This document shows positions 7,971-16,145 of a DNA stretch of 22,340 nucleotides, one piece after another. The stretch's first letter is position 1. Each line of letters begins with the position of its first letter. The stretch comes from an uncultured Alistipes sp. (lineage in GTDB: Bacteria; Bacteroidota; Bacteroidia; Bacteroidales; Rikenellaceae), in NCBI GenBank assembly GCA_958449275.1, contig CAUDHE010000041.1:1-22340 (forward strand), written 5' to 3'. Both the position numbers and the translations under genes were made by a program. The notes below the pieces were generated by a model that was given only the letters and a program-made list of their open reading frames with translations, made no database searches and was not told where the DNA came from.

Positions 7971-9077
7971 ATGGATATCAGGAATTTTCGTCGCGAATTG
8001 CATCGTCGGGCCGAGCTTTCGTTCGAGGAGCATGCCACGTCGGCTTACATCGCCGAGCGTCTTTCGGAGGCGGGCATAGAGTATCGTCCGATAGCCTCCA
8101 CGGGATTGCTGGCCCGCATAGAGGGGCGTCGCGGGAACGCTAAACGGTGCGTGGTGCTCCGTGCCGATATCGACGCGCTGCCGATCAGGGAGCTTACGGG
8201 CGTGGAGTGGGCGTCGGGCAACGAGGGCGTGATGCACGCCTGCGGCCACGACTGCCATGCGGCGGTACTTTACGGGGTTCTGAAGCGTTTGCAGGCCGAT
8301 CCCGATTTCGAGGGCACGGTGCTCGGATTGTTCCAGCCCGGCGAGGAGTGCGCCCCGGGCGGTGCGTCGCTTGTGCTGGCCGAGAATCCTTTCGATGCCT
8401 ACGACGTCGAGGCGGTCATAGGCGAACATGTCGACGCCGATCTGGAGGTGGGCGAGATCGGTTTCTGCCCGGGCAAGTTCATGGCTTCTGCCGACGAGCT
8501 TTATTTTACGGTGAAGGGCGTGGGCGGCCACGCGGCCATGCGCAGCCGTATAAAGGATTCGGTTGTGGCCGTGGCCGACCTTATAATGCGCCTCAATACG
8601 CTCAACAGCGACGTATGCGTCGTGTCGGTCGGCAAGGTGACGGCCGACGGCGCCACTAACGTCATTCCCGAGCGGACGTCGTGCGCGGGTACCATGCGCA
8701 CGTTCAACGAGAATCTTCGCGCCCGCGTGAAAGATATGATAACGCACATGGCCGAGGAGATAGAGTATAAATACGACGTGGAGGTCGAGGTCGACATACG
8801 TCACGGTTATCCGTGCGTGGAGAACGATCCGAGGCTTACCTACGAGGCGATGCTGCTGGCCGACGGCTGCGGATTCAAAGTGCGCGATCTGGAGATGCGC
8901 ACCACGGCCGAGGATTTCGGCTTTTACACCCATGCGTACCCTTCGCTCTTCTATCGTCTGGGCGTGGGACGCGCTTCGGGACGTTCGCATACGGCGACGT
9001 TCCTGCCCGACGAACGGGCTTTGCAGATCGGCGAGGAGTTTATGTATCGCCTGACACTTAATGTATTGAACAGATGA
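7971..9077 (+). CDS. M20-family amidohydrolase (hippurate hydrolase / N-acyl amino acid deacylase type)
   Basis: This is a di-metal hydrolase of the M20D group, which cleaves amide bonds of N-acyl amino acids or related compounds. The product is 368 residues, and no signal peptide is seen, so it should be cytoplasmic. Metal-site motifs are MHACGHDCH (His89, Cys91, His93, His96) and GEECAPGGA, with Glu125 as the likely general base and Glu126 as a ligand. A dimerisation/lid domain follows (VKGVGGHAAMR onward). Near the C-terminus, TTAEDFGFY and SHTATFLPDE supply the last ligands. The exact substrate (N-acetyl-diaminopimelate, hippurate, indole-acetyl amino acids) cannot be decided from sequence. 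The stop overlaps the RNase R start by 4 nt (ATGA). Confidence 0.9.
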   Translation: MDIRNFRRELHRRAELSFEEHATSAYIAERLSEAGIEYRPIASTGLLARIEGRRGNAKRCVVLRADIDALPIRELTGVEWASGNEGVMHACGHDCHAAVLYGVLKRLQADPDFEGTVLGLFQPGEECAPGGASLVLAENPFDAYDVEAVIGEHVDADLEVGEIGFCPGKFMASADELYFTVKGVGGHAAMRSRIKDSVVAVADLIMRLNTLNSDVCVVSVGKVTADGATNVIPERTSCAGTMRTFNENLRARVKDMITHMAEEIEYKYDVEVEVDIRHGYPCVENDPRLTYEAMLLADGCGFKVRDLEMRTTAEDFGFYTHAYPSLFYRLGVGRASGRSHTATFLPDERALQIGEEFMYRLTLNVLNR

Positions 9078-11263
9078 AACAAGGAAAGAAAAAAGAGTCG
9101 CGACGCGACGCTTCGGCCAATGTCGACATGTCGACGCAGGACCGCGAGGCGTTCGTGGTGAATATGTTCCGGGAATTTCCCGAGAGAGCGTTCGCGCTCA
9201 AACAGTTGGTCGCCGCTGCGGGCGACAATTCTCGCGAGGCGCGTTATATCGTGCGCGAGATAGCGGAGAAGCTGGCCGACGAAGGCGTGGTCGAGAGATG
9301 CGGCCGCGACAAATATCAGCTCTCGGTGGCTCAACTGCCGCGTTACGAGGGTGTGGTGGATATGGTAAGCTCGGGCGCCGCATACGTGCGCGTCGAGGAG
9401 CTCGAGAAAGATATATACGTCAGTCCGCGCAACACCAATTATGCGTTGGACTGCGATAGGGTAGAGGTGGCTTTGCAGCGCAAGCCGCACCGTGCGGGCG
9501 ACAATCCCGAAGGTGTGATTACGGCCGTGTTGGAGCGAAGCGGAAAACGATACGTGGGTGTGGCCGAGGTGACTCGGTCGACTATATTCGTGCATCCCGA
9601 CTCTCGAAAACTGCCTATGGATATCTACTTCCCGCGTCGCGAGTGCCGTAACGTAAACGACGGCGACAAAGTGGTGTTCCGCATCGACGAGTGGCGCGAA
9701 GGCGACAAAAGTCCGCGCGGCGTGTTGCTCGACGTGTTGGGCCGTACGGGCGATAACGATACCGAAATGCACGCCATACTGGCCGAATACGACCTGCCTT
9801 ACGAATTTGCCGAGGAGGTGGCGGGAGCGGCCGAGGCCATCGACAGCCGTATCACCGAGGCCGATTATGCCGAGCGTCGCGATTTCCGCGACGTGACCAC
9901 GTTTACGGTCGATCCGGCCGACGCCAAGGATTTCGACGACGCTCTGTCGATCCGCGAGGTGGAGAAAGGCGTGTGGGAGATCGGCGTGCACATAGCCGAC
10001 GTGACGCATTATGTGCGTCCCGAATCGGTGCTCGACTGCGAGGCTCGCGACCGAGGCACTTCGGTCTATTTGGTCGACCGCACGGTGCCCATGTTGCCCG
10101 AACGTCTGTCGAACGAATTGTGTTCGCTGCGTCCCGACGAGGAGAGTCTGTGTTTCTCGGCGGTGTTCCGTATGAACGAGGCCGGCGACGTGCTCGACGA
10201 GTGGTTCGGCCGTACGGTGATCTACTCCGACCGCCGTTTCACTTATGCCGAGGCGCAGGCGCGCATCGAGACGGGGGCCGGCGATTTCGCCGACGAGATA
10301 TGCGTGTTGAACAATCTGGCACAGACCATGCGTCGCCGCCGTTTCAAGAACGGAGCCATCAGTTTCGACCGCGAGGAGTTCAAATTCATACTCGACGAGA
10401 ACGGCAAGCCGCTGGGCGTGTATACCAAGGAGCAGAAAGAGTCGAATCAGATGATCGAGGAGTTCATGCTGCTGGCCAACCGCCGTGTGGCCGAGTTCTG
10501 TTCGAGCAGGGTCTCGGGCGGTCGCAAGACTCCGCGCTCGATGGTCTACCGCGTACACGACGAACCCAACGAGGAGAAGCTGACGCGTTTCCGCGAATTC
10601 GTGCTGCGTTTCGGATATCAGTTCCGCGCCTCGAAAGGGCGTGCGATAGCCAAGGGAATCAATAAATTGATGGCCGAAGTCAAAGGACGTCCCGAGGCGA
10701 ATGCCGTATCGACGCTGGCGGTGCGAAGCATGTCGAAAGCGTTTTACACGACCGATAACATAGGCCACTACGGATTGGCGTTCAAATATTACACCCATTT
10801 CACGTCGCCCATACGCCGTTATCCCGACATGATGGTGCATCGTCTGCTGGCGCATTATCTGGCCGGCGGCAAGTCGCCCGACAAGAAGTCGTTGGAGGCT
10901 CAGTGCGTGTATGCTTCCGAACGCGAGATAGTGGCGTCGGATGCCGAACGCGCGTCGATCAAATACAAGATGGTGGAGTTCATGAAGGACAAGATCGGCG
11001 AGATGTACAAAGGTCATGTGTCGGGCATGAGCGAGTGGGGTATTTACGTGGAGTTGAACGATACTCACATCGAGGGCATGGCGTTTTTGCGTGATATCGA
11101 GGGCGATTACTATTCGTTCGACGAAGCCCGTTACGAGGTGGTGGGCCGCAACACGGGACGCCGCATGACTCTCGGCGACGAGGTGTGGATCCGCGTCAAG
11201 GGCGCCGATCTGCGTCGCCGTACGCTGGACTTCGAGTTGATAGTGCCTAAGCGCAAGAAGTAA
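9074..11263 (+). CDS. rnr: Ribonuclease R
   Basis: RNase R is a processive 3'-to-5' exoribonuclease that degrades structured RNA, including rRNA fragments and mRNA. The product is 729 residues. An N-terminal lysine/arginine-rich tail is followed by a winged-helix-like segment (residues 15-80), cold-shock domains, the RNB catalytic domain and a C-terminal S1 domain (GHVSGMSEWGIYVEL). The catalytic acidic motif DPADAKDFDDALS begins at Asp280 and contains Asp280, Asp286, Asp288 and Asp289. HFTSPIRRYPDMMVHRLL is the other RNB signature. It is translationally coupled on both sides: ATGA with the M20 gene and TAATG (1-nt overlap) with mqnC. Confidence 0.96.
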   Translation: MKQGKKKESRRDASANVDMSTQDREAFVVNMFREFPERAFALKQLVAAAGDNSREARYIVREIAEKLADEGVVERCGRDKYQLSVAQLPRYEGVVDMVSSGAAYVRVEELEKDIYVSPRNTNYALDCDRVEVALQRKPHRAGDNPEGVITAVLERSGKRYVGVAEVTRSTIFVHPDSRKLPMDIYFPRRECRNVNDGDKVVFRIDEWREGDKSPRGVLLDVLGRTGDNDTEMHAILAEYDLPYEFAEEVAGAAEAIDSRITEADYAERRDFRDVTTFTVDPADAKDFDDALSIREVEKGVWEIGVHIADVTHYVRPESVLDCEARDRGTSVYLVDRTVPMLPERLSNELCSLRPDEESLCFSAVFRMNEAGDVLDEWFGRTVIYSDRRFTYAEAQARIETGAGDFADEICVLNNLAQTMRRRRFKNGAISFDREEFKFILDENGKPLGVYTKEQKESNQMIEEFMLLANRRVAEFCSSRVSGGRKTPRSMVYRVHDEPNEEKLTRFREFVLRFGYQFRASKGRAIAKGINKLMAEVKGRPEANAVSTLAVRSMSKAFYTTDNIGHYGLAFKYYTHFTSPIRRYPDMMVHRLLAHYLAGGKSPDKKSLEAQCVYASEREIVASDAERASIKYKMVEFMKDKIGEMYKGHVSGMSEWGIYVELNDTHIEGMAFLRDIEGDYYSFDEARYEVVGRNTGRRMTLGDEVWIRVKGADLRRRTLDFELIVPKRKK

Positions 11264-12375
11264 TGGAAGCTCGGGAGATATTCGCCAAGGCGCGCGACCG
11301 CGCCATGTTGTCGCGCGAGGAGGCATATTGGTTGTGGGAGAAGGCCGATTTGGCTGATCTGGCTGCCTTGGCCGACGAGGTCCGCCGCAGCGAGGTGCCC
11401 GATCCCGATGTCGTTACGTGGCAGATCGACCGCAACGTGAACATAACCAACGTGTGTATTTCGGGTTGCAAATTCTGTAATTTCCATTGCAAGCCGCACG
11501 AGGCCGAGCGGGCGTTCGTCACCACGATCGATGAGTATCGCGCGAAGATCGACCGCATGCTGGAGCTCGGCGGCGATCAGTTGCTGTTGCAGGGCGGGTT
11601 GCATCCCGAATTGGGCATAGAGTTTTACGAGGATCTTTTTTCGACATTGAAAAAACTCTATCCCTCGGTGCGTCTGCACGCTTTGGGTGCGCCCGAGGTG
11701 TCGCACATAGCCCGCGTGAGCGGACTCTCGCCGCGCCGCGCACTGGAGCGTTTGGCGACCGCAGGACTCGATTCGCTGCCCGGGGCGGGTGCCGAAATTC
11801 TCGACGACGGGGTGCGTCGCGCCATATCGCCCGCCAAGCCGAGCGCAGCCGAGTGGCTGGAGGTGATGCACGAGGCGCACATGATGAATCTGCCCACATC
11901 GGCGACCATGATGTACGGGCATGTGGAGACTCCGCGTCAGAGAATCGACCATCTGCTTGCCGTGCGTGATTTGCAGGCCCGTTGCCCTCAGGGCAATTAC
12001 GGGTTCGTAGCCTTTATTCCTTGGATATTCCGTTCGCAAGGCACGCGGCTCGAGCGCGAGGGTGTCGTTTCGCGTTTCTCGCCGTTGGAGTACGTGCGCA
12101 TGATAGCCGTCAGCCGTCTGGTGCTGTGCAATATCCGCAACATACAGGCTTCGTGGCTCACCGTTGGCAAGTCCGCGGCGCAGCTCGCCCTGCACGGCGG
12201 AGCCAACGACATGGGGTCGATAATGATCGAGGAGAATGTGGTGTCGAGCGCCGGCGCGCACAACAGTTTCGATGCCGCGGGCATTCGTCGGGCCATTAGC
12301 GAGGCGGGTTTCACACCGCGTCTGCGCGACCAGCTCTACCGTCTGCGCGACGATTCGGTCGCCGTCGCGGAATAA
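11263..12375 (+). CDS. mqnC: Cyclic dehypoxanthinyl futalosine synthase, radical SAM
   Basis: MqnC is a radical SAM enzyme of the futalosine route to menaquinone; it cyclises dehypoxanthine futalosine. The product is 370 residues. The 4Fe-4S motif CX3CX2C is Cys65, Cys69 and Cys72 in CISGCKFC. Downstream signatures are GGDQLLLQGGLHPELGI, AGLDSLPGAGAEILDDGVR, TSATMMYGHVETPRQRIDH and FIPWIF. ATMMYGHVE together with FIPW points to MqnC rather than the paralogue MqnE or the F420 enzyme CofH. This subfamily choice comes from remembered sequences, not a search. The start codon overlaps the RNase R stop by one base. It is the last gene of the operon; no clear terminator hairpin follows before the next promoter. 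Confidence 0.85.
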   Translation: MEAREIFAKARDRAMLSREEAYWLWEKADLADLAALADEVRRSEVPDPDVVTWQIDRNVNITNVCISGCKFCNFHCKPHEAERAFVTTIDEYRAKIDRMLELGGDQLLLQGGLHPELGIEFYEDLFSTLKKLYPSVRLHALGAPEVSHIARVSGLSPRRALERLATAGLDSLPGAGAEILDDGVRRAISPAKPSAAEWLEVMHEAHMMNLPTSATMMYGHVETPRQRIDHLLAVRDLQARCPQGNYGFVAFIPWIFRSQGTRLEREGVVSRFSPLEYVRMIAVSRLVLCNIRNIQASWLTVGKSAAQLALHGGANDMGSIMIEENVVSSAGAHNSFDAAGIRRAISEAGFTPRLRDQLYRLRDDSVAVAE

Positions 12376-12414
12376 AAAGTCGTGCGGAATCCCATTAATT
12401 AAATTAAAATTAAT

Positions 12415-12422
12415 TACCTTTG
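12415..12422 (+). promoter_or_regulatory. Predicted -7 element TACCTTTG upstream of trigger factor
   Basis: The sequence is an exact TAnnTTTG match in a very AT-rich stretch between mqnC and tig, 47 nt before the tig ATG. The -33 region holds only TTAA-like sequence, so that half is weak. A short upstream ATG at 12440 is stopped after one further codon. Confidence 0.65.
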
Positions 12423-12469
12423 CATCCCGAAATGCGATTATGCACTGAAAAATAAAACAATATATAATT

Positions 12470-13795
12470 ATGGAGATTACAAGAGAACAACGTGAGCAGG
12501 GCACCTCGTTACTGAAGGTCGTCGTAAGCGAAAAGGATTATGGTGAGGCAGTGGACAAGATGCTGCGCGAGTATAAGCGCAAGGCCAACATTCCGGGTTT
12601 CCGTCCGGGCATGGTGCCTATGGGCGTGGTTCGCAAGATGTACGGCAAGGGTGCCGTGGCCGAGCAGTCGTACCGTACGGCTTCGAACGCCGTGTTCGAG
12701 TATTTGCAGAAAGAGGGCATCGACTATGTGGGCGATGTGATTCCTTCGGACGAGCAGGGCGACTTCGATTTCGATAACAATACCGAGCACGAGTTCCTTT
12801 TCGAGATCGGCGAGGCCCCCGAGGTGAAGTTAGATCTTTCGGAAAAGGACAAGCTCGCTTATAATAAGATAGCCGTCGACGATAAGATGCACGACGCTTA
12901 TAAGGACAACTACCTGCGCCGCTACGGCCGCTTGGTCGATGTGGACGAGGTGAAGAATGACGAGGCTCTGACGGTGGTTCTCGATAACGGCGACATGCGT
13001 ATCGAGGATGCCTATGTGGGGCTGATCTCGATGAGCGACGACGAGCGCAAGCCTTTCATCGGCAAGAAGACGGGCGATAAGATGGACGTTAACGTCAACG
13101 AGCTTTACAAGACCGCTTCGCAGCGTGCCGCCGTACTTCAGGTGAAGGAGGACGAGCTGGAGGGTATCAATCCTCAGTTTACGATGGAGATCAAGCAGAT
13201 CCGCCAGTTCGCCAACCCCGAGTTGAACGAGGAGTTCTTCAAGATGGCCTTCCCCGCGGGCAACGTGACGAGCGAGGCCGAGTTGGATTCGTTCGTCGAT
13301 GCCGAGATCGAGAAGGAGCTGGGGCGCGAGTCGGACTATCTGTTCACGATCAATGTACGCGATTTCCTCATGGAGAAAGCCGCTTTACAGATGCCTGCCG
13401 AGTTCTTGAAGCGTTGGCTGTACGTTATCAACGAGGGCAAGTTCACCAAGGAGGATATCGAGAAGGATTTCGACGGATTCGTGAAGATGTTCACGTGGAA
13501 CTACATCCAGAAGCATATCATCAAGGAGGCCGATCTTAAGGTGAGCGCCGAGGAGGTCGAGGCCGAAGCCAAGGAGTTCGCCAAGGCTCAGTTCGCGCAG
13601 TACGGCATGCCGTCGGCTCCCGACGAGATGATCGCCGGATTCTCGAAACAGATTTTGGAGAATAAGGAGCAGGCTCAGAAGATATACGAGAAACTCTACG
13701 AACTGAAGGTCGTGGACTACGTGAAATCGAAGGTTTCGGTAGACGTCAATTCGGTTTCGTCGGATGAGTTTGCCAAATTGGCGCAAGCGAACTAA
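12470..13795 (+). CDS. tig: Trigger factor (ribosome-associated chaperone)
   Basis: Trigger factor binds at the ribosomal tunnel exit and shields nascent chains. The product is 441 residues. The N-terminal ribosome-binding domain (about 1-115) carries the signature loop GFRPGMVP at residues 43-50, followed by MGVVRKMYGK. The middle part (about 150-245) is in the position of the FKBP-type prolyl isomerase domain but looks poorly conserved. Isomerase activity is therefore uncertain, as in other Bacteroidota members I recall. The C-terminal part is a long helical chaperone arm rich in Lys and Glu. It has its own promoter and terminator, and clpP-clpX follow, the common tig-clpP-clpX order. Confidence 0.93.
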   Translation: MEITREQREQGTSLLKVVVSEKDYGEAVDKMLREYKRKANIPGFRPGMVPMGVVRKMYGKGAVAEQSYRTASNAVFEYLQKEGIDYVGDVIPSDEQGDFDFDNNTEHEFLFEIGEAPEVKLDLSEKDKLAYNKIAVDDKMHDAYKDNYLRRYGRLVDVDEVKNDEALTVVLDNGDMRIEDAYVGLISMSDDERKPFIGKKTGDKMDVNVNELYKTASQRAAVLQVKEDELEGINPQFTMEIKQIRQFANPELNEEFFKMAFPAGNVTSEAELDSFVDAEIEKELGRESDYLFTINVRDFLMEKAALQMPAEFLKRWLYVINEGKFTKEDIEKDFDGFVKMFTWNYIQKHIIKEADLKVSAEEVEAEAKEFAKAQFAQYGMPSAPDEMIAGFSKQILENKEQAQKIYEKLYELKVVDYVKSKVSVDVNSVSSDEFAKLAQAN

Positions 13796-13818
13796 TATTC
13801 GTTAAAATATTCTGCGAG

Positions 13819-13856
13819 TTGGACTCTGGGCGTAATGTTTGCAGAGTCCAATTTTT
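13819..13856 (+). terminator. Intrinsic terminator of tig
   Basis: A 10-bp perfect stem pairs TTGGACTCTG (13819-13828) with CAGAGTCCAA (13842-13851) across a 13-nt loop. Five T residues follow at 13852-13856. It sits 23 nt after the tig stop codon. Confidence 0.88.
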
Positions 13857-13893
13857 GATATGACGGATCTATTGTCGGTCCGAAAAGTTTTTT

Positions 13894-13907
13894 GACGGAT
13901 ATCCGTC
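13894..13907. repeat. 14-bp perfect palindrome GACGGATATCCGTC
   Basis: This is a self-complementary 14-mer with seven-base arms and no spacer, preceded by six T. The half-site GACGGAT also occurs 32 nt earlier at 13862-13868. No T-run follows the palindrome, so it is not a terminator for the + strand. It could be a binding site for a dimeric regulator ahead of clpP. Function is unknown. Confidence 0.5.
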
Positions 13908-13920
13908 TGCGCGCGGCTCG

Positions 13921-13989
13921 GACGCAGCGGCCGAAGTCTCCTCATGATAAGGGGCGGGAGTTGTAAACTTGTTAAGCGGCGCTTGCCGC
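13921..13989 (+). repeat. Intergenic repeat, copy 1 (upstream of clpP)
   Basis: The 23-nt segment 13921-13943 matches 18253-18275 at 18 of 23 positions; the shared core is CCGAAGTC(T/C)CCTC. In both places the core is followed, after 32-35 nt of G-rich sequence, by a small GC hairpin. Here that is GCGGC-GCTT-GCCGC at 13976-13989. Both copies lie in gaps, in the same orientation, upstream of a gene start. Confidence 0.55.
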
Positions 13990-14057
13990 CGGTGCGGGGC
14001 TTGATTGGTCCGAAGCGGATAAGATATTGTAACTAAGAGTAATTATAAAGATTTGTT

Positions 14058-14735
14058 ATGAGCGAGTTTGAAAAATATGCGCGCGGTCACTGCGGCATAA
14101 GCAGTCTCAGGCTGCACGATTTTCAGTCGTTGCAGGCGTCGTACATCTCACCGACCATCATCGAGGAGCGTCAGTTGAACGTCGCTACGATGGATGTTTT
14201 TTCGCGTCTGATGATGGATCGCATCATATTTCTCGGCGCCCCCATCTACGACGACGCGGCGAATATAATTCAGGCGCAGTTGCTCTTCTTGGAGTCGGCC
14301 GATCCCTCGAAAGATATACAGATCTATATCAATTCGCCTGGCGGTTCGGTTTCGGCGGGTCTGGGCATATACGACACCATGCAGCTCATTTCGAGCGACG
14401 TTGCCACCATCTGTACGGGACTCGCCGCTTCGATGGGAGCCGTGCTGCTCACGGCCGGTGCCAAGGGCAAGCGATCGGCTCTGCCGCATTCGCGCGTTAT
14501 GATCCACCAGCCGCTGGGCGGAGCGCAGGGGCAGGCTTCGGACATAGAGATCACGGCACGCGAGATCATAAAAACCAAACGCGAGCTGTACGAGATTCTC
14601 GCCAATCATTCGGGCGTGGATATAGCCAAGATCGAGCAGGATGCCGATCGCGACTACTGGATGTCGGCCGCCGAGGCTAAGGACTACGGTCTTATCGACG
14701 ACGTGCTGACGAAGCGTACCAATAACATCGGATAA
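14058..14735 (+). CDS. clpP: ATP-dependent Clp protease proteolytic subunit
   Basis: ClpP is the serine peptidase that forms the barrel of the ClpXP/ClpAP protease. The product is 225 residues. The catalytic triad is complete: Ser125 in GLAASMGAVLL, His150 in RVMIHQPLGG and Asp199 in DADRDYWMS. The spacing from His to Asp (49 residues) is the same as in the E. coli enzyme. The N-terminal ~28 residues before the conserved core probably include a propeptide. No exact TAnnTTTG element is seen in the 60 nt before the start. The clpX start lies 5 nt after the stop, so the pair is transcribed together. Confidence 0.96.
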   Translation: MSEFEKYARGHCGISSLRLHDFQSLQASYISPTIIEERQLNVATMDVFSRLMMDRIIFLGAPIYDDAANIIQAQLLFLESADPSKDIQIYINSPGGSVSAGLGIYDTMQLISSDVATICTGLAASMGAVLLTAGAKGKRSALPHSRVMIHQPLGGAQGQASDIEITAREIIKTKRELYEILANHSGVDIAKIEQDADRDYWMSAAEAKDYGLIDDVLTKRTNNIG

Positions 14736-14740
14736 TATTT

Positions 14741-16027
<1,287 letters not shown>

Positions 16028-16039
16028 GTTTTTTTGTAT

Positions 16040-16047
16040 TACATTTG
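16040..16047 (+). promoter_or_regulatory. Predicted -7 element TACATTTG upstream of transketolase
   Basis: The sequence is an exact TAnnTTTG match 98 nt before the tkt ATG, starting 12 nt after the clpX stop codon. If it is used, transcription would begin near 16054, exactly at the foot of the hairpin at 16055-16088. No clear -33 TTTG is seen at the expected distance. Confidence 0.5.
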
Positions 16048-16054
16048 TATACGC

Positions 16055-16088
16055 GATCGTGCGCTCGGTTGCAACCGAGTTCGCGATC
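16055..16088 (+). repeat. Long imperfect inverted repeat in the tkt leader
   Basis: The core CTCGGTTGCAACCGAG (16064-16079) is a perfect palindrome. The flanks extend the pairing: 16055-16063 with 16080-16088, with seven Watson-Crick or G-T-type pairs around one C-T mismatch and a second G-T wobble next to the core. No T-run follows, so it is not an intrinsic terminator. The position suggests a 5'-leader hairpin or an operator. Confidence 0.6.
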
Positions 16089-16145
16089 CGATCGCCGCAA
16101 CCTCCGAAAAACGGCTTGTGTAACTGGAATTGATTAAAATATAAT

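Noticed and set aside
8951..11326. 791-residue open frame on the - strand, opposite RNase R
   Set aside because: The + strand frame has clear RNase R domains and catalytic residues. The reverse frame is His/Arg/Leu-rich with no recognisable domain, as expected opposite GC-rich codons, and spills past both gene ends without a start context.
16055..16088. Inverted repeat considered as a clpX terminator
   Set aside because: There is no T-run on its 3' side on the + strand. The T7 run after clpX lies before the repeat, and on the - strand it would read as A.
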